From Streptomyces scabiei 87.22 (lineage in GTDB: Bacteria > Actinomycetota > Actinomycetes > Streptomycetales > Streptomycetaceae), in NCBI RefSeq assembly GCF_000091305.1, contig NC_013929.1, positions 9,052,001 to 9,116,000 on the forward strand: DNA of 64,000 nt, read 5' to 3'. The notes under the pieces were generated by a model. The model was given only the letters and a program-made list of their open reading frames with translations, was not told the origin of the DNA and searched no databases. A program made the position numbers and the translations under genes. The stretch's first letter is position 1. Each line of letters begins with the position of its first letter. Below, in pieces: positions 16,621-25,604 of the stretch.

Positions 16621-17278
16621 CGGCGAACCCCTGGTCCGGTGGGGGTGGATCGCCGATCACACCGCCGAACTCGCCGAGTACACCGGCGTCCACCTCAGAC
16701 TCGGCCTGCTGCCGGTGCTGTTCGGGCTGATCATCTCCGTGCCGCTCGGCATCCTGTGCCACCGCTTCCGCCGGCTCTACCCGCCGGTCCTGACCGTGGC
16801 CAACATCCTGTACTCGATCCCGTCCCTCGCCCTGTTCATGATCTTCGTCCGGTACACCGGACTGACCGAACAGACGGTGATGATCCCGCTGACCCTGTAC
16901 ACCCTGTCCGTGCTCGTCCCCAACGTCGTCGACGGCCTCGCCTCGGTGCCCGAACCCGTACGGCTCGCGGCCACCGCGATGGGATTCGGCGCCGTACGCC
17001 GGGTCGTCCAGGTCGAGCTGCCGATCGCCGTGCCCGTCGTCATCGCCGGCGTGCGCGTCGCCGCCGTCTCCTCCATCAGCCTCGTCGCCGTCGGCCAGCT
17101 GATCGGGCAGGGCGGCCTCGGCTACTACATCACCCGCGGCCTCCAGCTCGACTTCCCCACCCCGATCGTCACCGCGATCGTCCTGATCATGCTGCTCGCC
17201 CTCGCGACCGACGCGTTGCTGGTCCTGGCGCAGCGGCTGCTCACCCCGTGGTCCCGGAACAAGGTGACGTCGGCATGA
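16613..17278 (+). CDS. Osmoprotectant ABC transporter permease 1 (OpuCB-like)
   Basis: The 221-residue integral membrane protein has about five membrane segments and the binding-protein-dependent transport motif near residues 122-150 (AATAMGFGAVRRVVQVELPIAVPVVIAGVRVA). It couples to the ATPase for uptake of quaternary ammonium compounds. It starts within the end of the ATPase gene (8-bp overlap) and its stop overlaps the second permease start as ATGA, so translation is coupled. Confidence 0.92.
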   Translation: MSDGEPLVRWGWIADHTAELAEYTGVHLRLGLLPVLFGLIISVPLGILCHRFRRLYPPVLTVANILYSIPSLALFMIFVRYTGLTEQTVMIPLTLYTLSVLVPNVVDGLASVPEPVRLAATAMGFGAVRRVVQVELPIAVPVVIAGVRVAAVSSISLVAVGQLIGQGGLGYYITRGLQLDFPTPIVTAIVLIMLLALATDALLVLAQRLLTPWSRNKVTSA

Positions 17279-17964
17279 ACGACTTCCTGAACCAGATGCG
17301 GCTCGTGGGGGACTGGCTGACGTCCTCGGCCCAGTGGCACGGCGACGACGGCATCCCGAGCCGGCTGCTGGAACACCTCACCTACAGCGGACTGTCGCTG
17401 CTGTTCGCCGCCGCCATCGGGCTGACGTTCGGCCTGCTCGTCGGGCACACCGGCCGCGGCGCCTTCGCCGTGGCCACGGTGGCGAACCTCGCCCGCGCGA
17501 TCCCGACCTTCGGCCTCGTCGTCCTGGTGGTCACCCTCGCCGGGCTCAGCACCGCACCCGTACTGGTCGCCCTGACCGCGCTCGCGGTGCCGCCGATCCT
17601 CATCAACACCTTCGAAGGCGTACGAGGCGTCGACCCCGCCACCCGGGACGCCGCACGCGGGGTCGGCATGACCGAGTGGGAGGTCCTGACCCGGGTCGAG
17701 GTGCCGATGGCGCTGCCGCTGATCCTCCTCGGACTGAGGGTCGCCGCGATCCAGGTCGTGGCCACCGCGACCGTCGCCGCCTACCCGGGCCTCGGCGGGC
17801 TCGGCCGCTACATCGTCGACGGACTCTCCCGCAACGACTACGAGCTGGTCATCGGAGGCTCGGCGGTCGTCGTCGCCCTCGCGCTCGTCGTCCAGCTCGT
17901 GTTCACCGCGCTGCGACACGTCGTCGTCTCGCCGGGCCTGAGGACCACGGCGTCGAGGCCCTGA
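17275..17964 (+). CDS. Osmoprotectant ABC transporter permease 2 (OpuCD-like)
   Basis: The 229-residue protein has about five membrane segments and the EAA-type loop (TRDAARGVGMTEWEVLTRVEVPMALPLILLG). I chose the ATG at 17275 because it overlaps the upstream stop by four bases and gives the normal family length; the longer upstream frame is a shadow of permease 1. It pairs with permease 1 as a heterodimer. Confidence 0.92.
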   Translation: MNDFLNQMRLVGDWLTSSAQWHGDDGIPSRLLEHLTYSGLSLLFAAAIGLTFGLLVGHTGRGAFAVATVANLARAIPTFGLVVLVVTLAGLSTAPVLVALTALAVPPILINTFEGVRGVDPATRDAARGVGMTEWEVLTRVEVPMALPLILLGLRVAAIQVVATATVAAYPGLGGLGRYIVDGLSRNDYELVIGGSAVVVALALVVQLVFTALRHVVVSPGLRTTASRP

Positions 17965-18088
17965 CCCGAGGGCGCGACCGCACCGGCGGACCGAACCCGC
18001 ACCCCCACCCCCCGTTCCCGCACACAGATTCATGATCCCGACCTGCTCGACCTTCCGAGCTTCCGGGCTCCGAGAGAGGACACGACCC

Positions 18089-19021
18089 ATGCGAGGCATG
18101 TACCGAGGCGCCGCGTTCGGCCTCATCACCGCGCTCACGCTGACCGCCTGCGGCGGTGGCGGCGGCAGCGACGACGATCCGCTGGCGGGCGGCGGCGGTG
18201 GCGGCGGGGGCAACACCATCACCGTCGGCTCGGCGAACTTCCCCGAGAACCAGCTGCTCGCCGAGATCTACTCACAGGCCCTGGAGGACAAGGGCCTGAA
18301 GGTGACCCGGAAGTTCGACATCGGCGCCCGCGAGGTCTACTACGACCAGGTCGTCAAGGGCGGCATCGACGTCCTCCCCGAGTACAACGGCGCCCTGCTG
18401 ACGGTGGCGGTCGACAAGAACAGCACGGCGACCACCACCGAGGACATCAACGCCGAGCTGAAGGAGAAGCTCCCCTCGTCGGTGGAGATCCTCGACTCCG
18501 CCTCGGCCGAGGACAAGGACTCGGTGACGGTCACCGCCGAGACCGCGGCCAAGTACAAGCTCAAGACCCTCGCCGACCTCAAGCCGGTCGCCGGGGACAT
18601 GACCCTCGGGGCCGGGTCGGAGTTCAAGACCCGCGTCCAGGGCGGCGTGGGCCTGAAGAAGATCTACGGCGTCGAGTTCGGCAAGTTCCAGCCCCTCGAC
18701 GCGGGCGCCCAGACCACCCTGGTGAAGCTGCTCAAGGACGACAAGGTGCAGGCCGCCAACCTGTACACCACCGACCCCGCCATCGTCGCGGACAAACTGG
18801 TGGTCCTGGAGGACCCGAAGAACCTCTTCGCCTCGCAGAACGTGACGCCCCTGGTCTACAAGGACGCGGTGAACGACAAGGCCAAGAAGGCGCTCGACGC
18901 CGTCTCCGCCAAGCTCACCACCGGGGACCTGCTGGAGATGATGAAGAGGCTCAGCAACGACAAGGAGGACTCCGACACCGTCGCCAAGGACTGGCTGACC
19001 TCCGCCGGTCTCGTCGGCTGA
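18089..19021 (+). CDS. Glycine betaine/choline-type substrate-binding lipoprotein (OpuCC-like)
   Basis: The 310-residue protein has a lipoprotein signal with lipobox LTAC (Cys21), a Gly/Asp-rich tether, and an OpuAC-type domain (ITVGSANFPENQLLAEIYSQALE, DQVVKGGIDVLPEYNGALL). The binding protein is anchored outside the cell membrane and delivers ligand to the two permeases. The ATG at 18089 was preferred over 18032 because of GAGAGAGGAC upstream and correct signal length; 18098 is possible. It follows permease 2 by 124 bp and may have its own ribosome supply. Confidence 0.92.
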   Translation: MRGMYRGAAFGLITALTLTACGGGGGSDDDPLAGGGGGGGGNTITVGSANFPENQLLAEIYSQALEDKGLKVTRKFDIGAREVYYDQVVKGGIDVLPEYNGALLTVAVDKNSTATTTEDINAELKEKLPSSVEILDSASAEDKDSVTVTAETAAKYKLKTLADLKPVAGDMTLGAGSEFKTRVQGGVGLKKIYGVEFGKFQPLDAGAQTTLVKLLKDDKVQAANLYTTDPAIVADKLVVLEDPKNLFASQNVTPLVYKDAVNDKAKKALDAVSAKLTTGDLLEMMKRLSNDKEDSDTVAKDWLTSAGLVG

Positions 19022-19132
19022 CGGTACGCGGCCACATCCCCACCGACCGCCCCCGCCCCTGCCCGGCAGCGCACGCCCGACCACCCGCGCCGGGCCGGGG
19101 CGGGGACCGCACACCACCGGCCGGGAGACCAG

Positions 19133-20062
19133 ATGACGGACGCCGCCGACAGCGACCGGTCCGGCGCGAACGGCACCACTGCGGCCGGCACCGCCGGACC
19201 CGACGGCGCAGACACCGGCGAACCCGCGGGAGTCGGCGCCGCCGCGCGGCTGCAGCAGCTCTTCGAAGGGCGCAGGCTCACCCCGACCCAGCGTCGCGTC
19301 GCACACTTCCTGGTCCGGCAGGCGGCCGACGCGCCGTTCCTGTCGAGCGTGGAACTGGCCCGGCTGGCGGGTGTCAGCCAGCCGTCGGTGACCCGTTTCG
19401 CGGCCGTCCTCGGCTTCGACGGCTACCCGGCCCTGCGCGCCCACCTACGGGCGGTCGCGTCCCCGGGCCACGGCCCCGACGAACGGCCCGCCAACCCCTA
19501 CCAGCGGGCCGTACAGGCCGAGATCGACAATCTGCGGCAGCTGGCGTCCCTGCTGACCGACCCCGCACCCGTGGAACGCGCGGGCCGTCTGCTGGCCGCC
19601 TCCCGGCCGCTGCCGGTGCTCGGCCTGCGCGCCTCCGCCGCGCAGGCCCGCGGCTTCGCCTACTTCGCGGCGAAGGTCCACCCCGACATCCGGCTGCTCG
19701 ACGAGGGCGGCTCCCTGCTCGGGGACCGCGTCGACGCGGCCCGGCAGGCCGGTGCGAACGCGCTGCTGTGCTTCGCGCTGCCCCGCCATCCGCGCGAACT
19801 CCTCGCCGCCCTCGCCCACGCCCGGGCCGCAGGGCTCACGGTGGTGACCGTCGCCGACGGCACCTTCGCACCGGTCGCCGCCCACAGCGACGTGCTGCTC
19901 CCCGCCGCCGTGGGCACCGGCCTGGTCTTCGACACCGTCGCCGCGCCCATGCTGCTGGGCCAGGTCCTGCTGGAGGCGATGTGCGACGCCCTCCCCTCGG
20001 CCCAGGCCCAGCTGGAGGAGTTCGACGTACGGGCCGCGGCCCGGGGCCTGTTCGTCGACTGA
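19133..20062 (+). CDS. MurR/RpiR family transcriptional regulator
   Basis: The 309-residue protein has a Gly/Ala-rich N-terminal tail of about 35 residues, an HTH_6 domain (about 40-115, LTPTQRRVAHFLV, LARLAGVSQPSVTRFAAVLGFDGYPALRAHL) and a SIS sugar-phosphate-binding-like domain (about 145-300). RpiR proteins sense phosphosugars or related ligands. The gene follows the importer operon by 111 bp and could regulate it; that is inference. The ATG has CCGGGAGACC upstream. The last five codons form one arm of a 25-bp perfect inverted repeat. Confidence 0.9.
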   Translation: MTDAADSDRSGANGTTAAGTAGPDGADTGEPAGVGAAARLQQLFEGRRLTPTQRRVAHFLVRQAADAPFLSSVELARLAGVSQPSVTRFAAVLGFDGYPALRAHLRAVASPGHGPDERPANPYQRAVQAEIDNLRQLASLLTDPAPVERAGRLLAASRPLPVLGLRASAAQARGFAYFAAKVHPDIRLLDEGGSLLGDRVDAARQAGANALLCFALPRHPRELLAALAHARAAGLTVVTVADGTFAPVAAHSDVLLPAAVGTGLVFDTVAAPMLLGQVLLEAMCDALPSAQAQLEEFDVRAAARGLFVD

Positions 20063-20101
20063 GCGGCCCGGCACCGGCCGGGCCGCTCAGTCGACGAACA
20101 G
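20048..20101. terminator. Perfect 25-bp inverted repeat, bidirectional terminator
   Basis: Two perfectly complementary 25-base arms (20048-20072 and 20077-20101) surround the loop ACCG. The left arm contains the last codons and stop of the RpiR gene; the right arm ends 5 bp before the stop of the convergent kinase gene. The stem is GC-rich with no T tract, as is common for Streptomyces terminators. Confidence 0.8.
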
Positions 20102-20106
20102 ACCCC

Positions 20107-21972
20107 TCAGTCGGTCGAGCGCAGCGCCCTCCAGACGCGCGGGCGCACGGTGCCGTCCTTGACCACCAGCTGCCTGGCCCGCTGGAAGCTCTGGACCGCG
20201 GCCTTCGTCCCGGCGTCGAACTCGCCGCTCACACCGCCGGGTCCGAGGCTGTAGCCGCGCTTGGACAGCATGCACTGCACCTGCCGGACGCGGTCGCCGC
20301 TGTCGCCGGGGCGGGTGACTCCGTTGCCGTAGTAGTAACTGCAGTCCGTGAGCCAGGCCGGGTTTCCGGGTTCGGTGGGGTCGTCGGGCGGCGTCGGCGA
20401 GGGATCGGCGGACTCGCTGGCACTCGGGTCGGGCACGGAGGGATCGGTGGGCGAGGGGTCGTCGGAGCCGCTTCCGGCGCCCTTCCCGCTTCCCGAGCCG
20501 GACGCGGACGCCCCGGGGCGCGGGGTGTCGTCGTCGCCCGCGGCCCGCTCCTCCTTCTCCTTGCCGGACACCTCCGAGGCACCCGATCCGCCGTCGGGGG
20601 CGGCGCCCGCCCGGTCGGCGGACTTGGACGCCGGCAACGAGACGGAGTCGCCGGGCCGGGCGTCGGCGGAGTCCGTCGTCCCCTTGCGCGGCGAGGCCTC
20701 GGTCGTGGAGGGGCTCAGCAGGGTGAGCACGACCCCGGCCGCCGCCAGGCAGGCGGTCAGTCCGGCGGCGCCGATCAGCACCCGCTTGCGGCGGGCCCGG
20801 CCGCCGGGCGCCGTCGGAGGTAAGGGCTGGGCCGAGGCGTCGGAGGACGGCCCCGGCGAGGCGTCGCCCCCGGCCGCCGCCTTCGCCGCCGGCCGGGGAC
20901 CGGGCTGGTCGAGGGGGACACGGCGCAGGGTCTCGCACGCCCGCTGCCGGGCGAGCACGCGACCGGCCAGCGGTTCGGGCCACTCGAACGTCCCGGACGG
21001 TCCGTCCGCCTCGGTGTCCCGGGCCGCGCCGGCCTCCGGGAAGTCGTACGCGACCGCTTCGGAACCCCAGGCGCCCCACGAGTCCGAGGACGCCGCCTCG
21101 ATCAGCTGCGCGGGTGTGGGCCGCCGGCCCGGCTCCTTGGCCAGACAGGCGGCGAGCAGGGCGGCGAGACCGGGGTCGGCGTCCGCGATCTCGGCCAGCA
21201 CGTCCGGGTTGGGTTCCTCGAACGCCACCCGGTGCATGACGTCGACGCCGGTGCCGTCGCCGAACGGGGCTCTGCCGATCGTCGCGAACACCAGCGTGCA
21301 GGCCAGGGAGAACACGTCCGAGGCCGTGTCGCACTCGCCGGTCCGCAGGTACTCCGGTGACATGTAGGCCGGGGTGCCGACCCGGTTGCCGGTGCCGGTG
21401 ATCGCGCTGGCGTCGGCGGCCTTCGCGATGCCGAAGTCGATGACGTGCGCGCCCTGCGCGGACAGCAGGACGTTGGACGGCTTGAGGTCCCGGTGCACGA
21501 TCCCCGCGGCGGAGAGGTCGGCGAGCGCCTGTCCCAGCTCCGCCACCAGCCGCCGCACCGCGGGGGCCGTCAGGGGCCCGTCCTCGTCCACGGCGGCCGA
21601 CAGGTCGAGCCCCGGCAGATACTCCGTGGCCATCCACAGCATCTCGTCCCGGAAGCCCGTGCCGGCCAGGCGCGGCATGCGCGGGGTGCGGATCCTGCTG
21701 TGCACCGCCGCCTCCTGCTCGAAGCGGCGGCGGAACCGGACGTCCTCCGCGTACTCGGGCCTGATCACCTTCACCGCGACCAGGTCGGGCCCGCCGTCCG
21801 TGGGGCGCGCCAGATAGACGCGCCCCATCCCGCCGCTGCCGAGAAGTCCGAGCGGCACATAGGGACCGATCCGGTCCGGGTCGCCGGTTCGCAGCGGCAG
21901 GGCACCCGCCTGCCGCAGCGCCGGAGCCCTGTCCGCCGTGGATGATGGCGGCACCGGCCGCTGGTCTGACAC
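20107..21972 (-). CDS. Ser/Thr protein kinase with C-terminal peptidoglycan-binding domain
   Basis: The 621-residue protein has a Hanks-type kinase domain (about residues 37-300): GSGGMGRVYLA loop, VAVKVI lysine, HRDLKPSNV catalytic loop, DFG and TPAYMSPE. A membrane segment at about 398-418 follows a basic run. Outside the membrane lies a Ser/Pro/Asp/Gly-rich linker of about 120 residues and a PG_binding_1-like domain (about 540-621, GDSGDRVRQVQCMLSKRGYSLGPGGVSGEFDAGTKAAVQSFQRA). This arrangement suggests a sensor of cell wall state that signals inward. It ends against a strong inverted repeat. Confidence 0.92.
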   Translation of the reverse strand: MSDQRPVPPSSTADRAPALRQAGALPLRTGDPDRIGPYVPLGLLGSGGMGRVYLARPTDGGPDLVAVKVIRPEYAEDVRFRRRFEQEAAVHSRIRTPRMPRLAGTGFRDEMLWMATEYLPGLDLSAAVDEDGPLTAPAVRRLVAELGQALADLSAAGIVHRDLKPSNVLLSAQGAHVIDFGIAKAADASAITGTGNRVGTPAYMSPEYLRTGECDTASDVFSLACTLVFATIGRAPFGDGTGVDVMHRVAFEEPNPDVLAEIADADPGLAALLAACLAKEPGRRPTPAQLIEAASSDSWGAWGSEAVAYDFPEAGAARDTEADGPSGTFEWPEPLAGRVLARQRACETLRRVPLDQPGPRPAAKAAAGGDASPGPSSDASAQPLPPTAPGGRARRKRVLIGAAGLTACLAAAGVVLTLLSPSTTEASPRKGTTDSADARPGDSVSLPASKSADRAGAAPDGGSGASEVSGKEKEERAAGDDDTPRPGASASGSGSGKGAGSGSDDPSPTDPSVPDPSASESADPSPTPPDDPTEPGNPAWLTDCSYYYGNGVTRPGDSGDRVRQVQCMLSKRGYSLGPGGVSGEFDAGTKAAVQSFQRARQLVVKDGTVRPRVWRALRSTD

Positions 21973-22121
21973 AACACCCCCGAAATCACTTTTGACGCAC
22001 GTCAGTTCGCCCCCAGAATGCTGAGGCTAGCTCAGCGGCGGCTCGCGTTCCGGGTTATCGGTCACTTCCGGCCCACGAAAAGCCGTGAGCGGTCGGCTCA
22101 GGGGCCCGTTCAGGGGCCTGT

Positions 22122-25100
22122 TCAGGAGGACTTGCGCCGCACCTCCGTCGTCCCCGAACCGATCAGGCCGATCCGCAGCACCGTGCCCGTGAGATCGGTG
22201 AACGACTCCACCTTCGCGCTTCCCTCCCCGCGCGGTGTGGCCGCCTTCACCCGGTACGCCTTGGGGGAGGCGTCCCCGATCTCGACCTCCAGCACGGCCT
22301 GGGAGTTGGGCGGCAGCGTCACCAGGGTGGTGTGCGTGTCCGCGGAGCGGCGCACCTGGACCGACACCGGCCCGCGCAGCGAGGGCACCGTGCCCTCCAC
22401 CTCCGTCAGCGAACCCGTTCGGGGCCGGATCCGGAAGGCGGCCGCGCCGGGCTCGCTGACCTGCACGCCGAGGATGTGCCGGGCCACGGCGTTGGCGGGT
22501 GCGGAGGCCCAGGCGTGGGAGAGCGTCGTGTTGGACTTCAGCGCGGGGTCCCACGCCTCGGTGACGATGGTCGCCTTCAGCGAGTCCAGCATGTGCAGCC
22601 ACGAGTTGGTCGCCCCGGACGTGAGCAGGGCGAGGGCGGCGTCGGAGCGGCCCAGCCGGAACAGTGCGTCCAGCAGGAACTGCGCCCCGTACACGCTGAC
22701 CTTCATGCCGCCGGCCGCGAGGGTGTCGCCCAGCTTCGCCAGCACCGCCCTGTCCAGCCCGTCCGCGACCCCGAGGGCCACCGGGAAGGCGGTCGCGTGC
22801 TGGGCGCTGTGGGTGGTGCCGACGCCGTCGAGGAAGCGCCCGCCCGCGCTGTCGAGGAGGGTCGCCCGCATCGCCTTGGCGAGAGTGTCGGCCCGGCCGC
22901 GCAGGGCGGTCGCGTCCGTGTCCTTGCCGAGCGCCGCCGCGCACTCGGCGAGGGCGGCGAAGGCCGCGTACTGGAAGGCGTTGACGACCGTGTTGACGTT
23001 GGTGAACACATAGCCGTCCCGGCTCGCGACCGGCCAGTCGACCAGGTCGCCGAGGTCCTGACTGCTGCTGCCGGGCGCCTTGCGGACCAGCCCCGCGGAG
23101 TCCAGGTACGAGGTGAGGTTCTTCGCGGTCAGCAGGTCGTAGTCCTTGGCGAGCTGCCGGTCGTCGCCGGTGGCGAGATAGTCCTCCCAGGCGGAGATCG
23201 CGCACATCAGCCGGTACTCGGTGGGCCAGGTGCCCTTGCGGACCAGGTAGTCGTTCGACCAGCGGGCGAGGGCGTAGGAGCGCTGGACGCCGTACTCGGA
23301 GAGCTGGTTGATCAGCGCGTCGCCCTCGTACGGGCCGCGCTCACGGGTGGGCGTGTCGGTGTAGAGGTCGCCGCGGGTGGCCTCGATGGAGTAGCGGCAC
23401 AGCTCCCAGACCCGGTCCAGGTCGGCGTCGGAGCTGCGGAACGTGGCCTGCGTGTCGTCCCAGTCGAGCCTCCAGGCACGGCCGGTGACGACCGCCTTCG
23501 ACAGGTCGAGCGCGGTGCGCAGCTCGGCCCAGCGGAAGCCGCGGTAGCCCCAGTGCTCGAAGCGCTGCTCGCCGTCCCGCAGGGTCCACACCTCGCGGTA
23601 GGTGTTGGTCGCGCGCAGCTGGTACCTGACCGTGCCGTCGGAGTTCAGCTCCTCGCCGAGCCGCACCTCTACGGTGTCGCCCGCGTCGCCGGTGATCTCC
23701 AGGGCGAGTCCGCCGACGATCTCCCGGCCGAGGTCGACCAGCCAGCGGCCGTCGGCGACCTTGGTGACGGAGGCCGGGGTGACGTCGTGCGGGCGGATCG
23801 CCTCGATCAGCGCGGGCACGAGATCGCCGATCGCGGTGCGGACCGCCGGCTTGAGCCAGTCGCCGTCGTCGAATCCGGGCCGCGTCCAGCCCACCGGCTC
23901 CCGGCGCAGGTCCCAGTACTCCTGCGGAACGGTGTAGTAGCTGCTGCCCGCGCTCCCCCTGGAGGGCAGCAGACCGGCCTGGCGGCGGGCCTTCCAGTGG
24001 TCCCCGGAGGCGACGGTGGAGCGGCTGCCGTCCGTGTACGTGATCTCCAGCTGGGCCAGGAACTTCTGCTGCGAGGTGGTCCAGCACAGCGCGGCCAGCG
24101 CGTTGGCCCTCCCGTCCGCCCGCAGCGTGGCGGTCACGTCGAACGCCTGGTAGGCCGTGCCGGTGCCGGAGCGGACGGAGGCGTAGCCGACCGTCGTGCC
24201 GTTGCTCCACACCTTCGCGACGTACTGCCGGGCCGGATCGGGGGAGGTCGCCGCGACGTAGAGGATCGCGGCGGCTATCTCCTTGCCCGCCTTCGTGTCG
24301 TACTCGTGGCGCAGCAGCGCCCAGGTGTCGTCGGCTCCGTAGGAGGAGAGCGAGGAGGCGCCGGAGGGGAAGGCGAGGACGCCGCCGGAGACCGTGCCGG
24401 TGGCGAAGGTGCCCTTGTCGGAGGCGAAGTCGTCGTCGAGGAGGACCGTGCCGTCCGCGGCCGTGAAGGTGACGCGGTCGTAGGTCTGCGACTCGGTGCT
24501 GCCGTTGCGCAGACCCACGTTGCCGGAGGCGTAGCGGCTGTCGGTGGTGGTGTCCACGACGGTGCCGTTCACGGTGGTGGTGAAGGTGGCGCCCGCCATG
24601 GTGACGCCGAGGTCCACCCACTCCCCGGCGGTGACCGCGAACGGCAGCCGCACCTCGCCGAGCACGGTGTACGTGCCGTTCACGCAGACGTGCTTGCGCA
24701 GCACCCCGGGGGTGCCCGCGCGCAGCTGCCACATGTAGTTGTTGGAGGTGTTCGCGGCCCGGAACCACAGCCCGGCCGCCACGGCGCTGATCTTCACGCG
24801 GACCGTGAGGGTACCGTCGGTCATCACCGGTCCGGCGGGCGCCCAGAGGGGCTTCGCCTCCCACTCGTCCTCGACGGACGTGGCCAGCAGGACGGGCTCC
24901 GACCAGGCCGAGCGCTTGTTGCTCCAGCTCCTGACCCGCCACCAGTAGGCCGTGCGGGGCTTCAGCGCCGGCCCGCCGTACGGGACGGCCGTGGAGTCGG
25001 CGGAGTCCCGCTTGCCGGAGTCCCACAGCAGCAGGTCGTCGTCCTCGAAGCCGCCCGGGGTGGTCGCCACCTGGAGCTGGTAGGCGCGCTGCACGGTGCC

Positions 25101-25334
25101 CTCGCGGAAGTCCGGCACCTGCCAGCTGAAGCGGGGGGCGCGTCCGGCGTCCGTGGCGAGCGCCCGCGGCAGCAGGTCCGTGAGCATCCCGGTGGGCACG
25201 AGAGCCTCCTCCGCGACCGCGGCCATGCCCACCGGTCCCGGTCCGGCGAGGGTCCGGGGCGCGGACAGGACGACCGAGGCCGCTGCGATGCCGCTGAACT
25301 GGAGGAGTCTTCGCCGTGAGAAGTCCTGCGCCAT
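22122..25334 (-). CDS. Secreted alpha-L-rhamnosidase, GH78
   Basis: The 1070-residue protein begins with a twin-arginine signal (SRRRLLQFSGIAAASVVL), so it is exported folded. It has the GH78 order: N-terminal beta domains (about 45-470, including an inserted LamG-like/concanavalin section near 165-310), the (alpha/alpha)6 catalytic barrel (about 620-970) and a C-terminal beta-sandwich. Candidate acidic residues lie in TRERGPYEGDALI and ATIVTEAWDP. GH78 enzymes release terminal rhamnose from plant glycosides and pectin. Two LacI-type operators lie upstream (25380, 25465), so induction by sugar is likely. Confidence 0.9.
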   Translation of the reverse strand: MAQDFSRRRLLQFSGIAAASVVLSAPRTLAGPGPVGMAAVAEEALVPTGMLTDLLPRALATDAGRAPRFSWQVPDFREGTVQRAYQLQVATTPGGFEDDDLLLWDSGKRDSADSTAVPYGGPALKPRTAYWWRVRSWSNKRSAWSEPVLLATSVEDEWEAKPLWAPAGPVMTDGTLTVRVKISAVAAGLWFRAANTSNNYMWQLRAGTPGVLRKHVCVNGTYTVLGEVRLPFAVTAGEWVDLGVTMAGATFTTTVNGTVVDTTTDSRYASGNVGLRNGSTESQTYDRVTFTAADGTVLLDDDFASDKGTFATGTVSGGVLAFPSGASSLSSYGADDTWALLRHEYDTKAGKEIAAAILYVAATSPDPARQYVAKVWSNGTTVGYASVRSGTGTAYQAFDVTATLRADGRANALAALCWTTSQQKFLAQLEITYTDGSRSTVASGDHWKARRQAGLLPSRGSAGSSYYTVPQEYWDLRREPVGWTRPGFDDGDWLKPAVRTAIGDLVPALIEAIRPHDVTPASVTKVADGRWLVDLGREIVGGLALEITGDAGDTVEVRLGEELNSDGTVRYQLRATNTYREVWTLRDGEQRFEHWGYRGFRWAELRTALDLSKAVVTGRAWRLDWDDTQATFRSSDADLDRVWELCRYSIEATRGDLYTDTPTRERGPYEGDALINQLSEYGVQRSYALARWSNDYLVRKGTWPTEYRLMCAISAWEDYLATGDDRQLAKDYDLLTAKNLTSYLDSAGLVRKAPGSSSQDLGDLVDWPVASRDGYVFTNVNTVVNAFQYAAFAALAECAAALGKDTDATALRGRADTLAKAMRATLLDSAGGRFLDGVGTTHSAQHATAFPVALGVADGLDRAVLAKLGDTLAAGGMKVSVYGAQFLLDALFRLGRSDAALALLTSGATNSWLHMLDSLKATIVTEAWDPALKSNTTLSHAWASAPANAVARHILGVQVSEPGAAAFRIRPRTGSLTEVEGTVPSLRGPVSVQVRRSADTHTTLVTLPPNSQAVLEVEIGDASPKAYRVKAATPRGEGSAKVESFTDLTGTVLRIGLIGSGTTEVRRKSS

Positions 25335-25379
25335 GGTGCATACCTTCGGTCGGGGGTCCGGGGGCTGAGGGTCGCATCA

Positions 25380-25391
25380 TGAAAGGTTTCA
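25380..25391. promoter_or_regulatory. LacI-type operator 1 (GH78)
   Basis: TGAAAGGTTTCA has perfect 5-bp arms TGAAA and TTTCA around two bases, 46 bp before the rhamnosidase ATG. Confidence 0.6.
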
Positions 25392-25464
25392 ATGCGATTT
25401 CCCGGAGGTTAGAGTTCCGTGCCGAATCCGGTCAATAGTGGGCCGCTAGTGAATTCCTGAGGAA

Positions 25465-25476
25465 TGAAACGTTTTA
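25465..25476. promoter_or_regulatory. LacI-type operator 2 (GH78)
   Basis: TGAAACGTTTTA matches the dyad TGAAACGTTTCA at 11 of 12 positions with the CG centre usual for LacI-family operators. It is 85 bp from operator 1, so DNA looping by a tetramer is possible. Confidence 0.55.
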
Positions 25477-25604
25477 ATCAGCTCGACCCGGACGCGTCGG
25501 CCGGCGGACGAACCCGGCGTTCCGGTGTCATCGGGCTCGGCTAGAGTCTCGCCTCACCTCGGTCGGACGTCCTGGCCGGGGCTGTGCGCGGGGGGTACGG
25601 CACC

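Noticed and set aside
22332..25319. A 995-codon open frame on the plus strand opposite the rhamnosidase gene
   Set aside because: It mirrors the codon pattern of the GH78 gene, has no recognisable domain and is a GC-rich antisense shadow.
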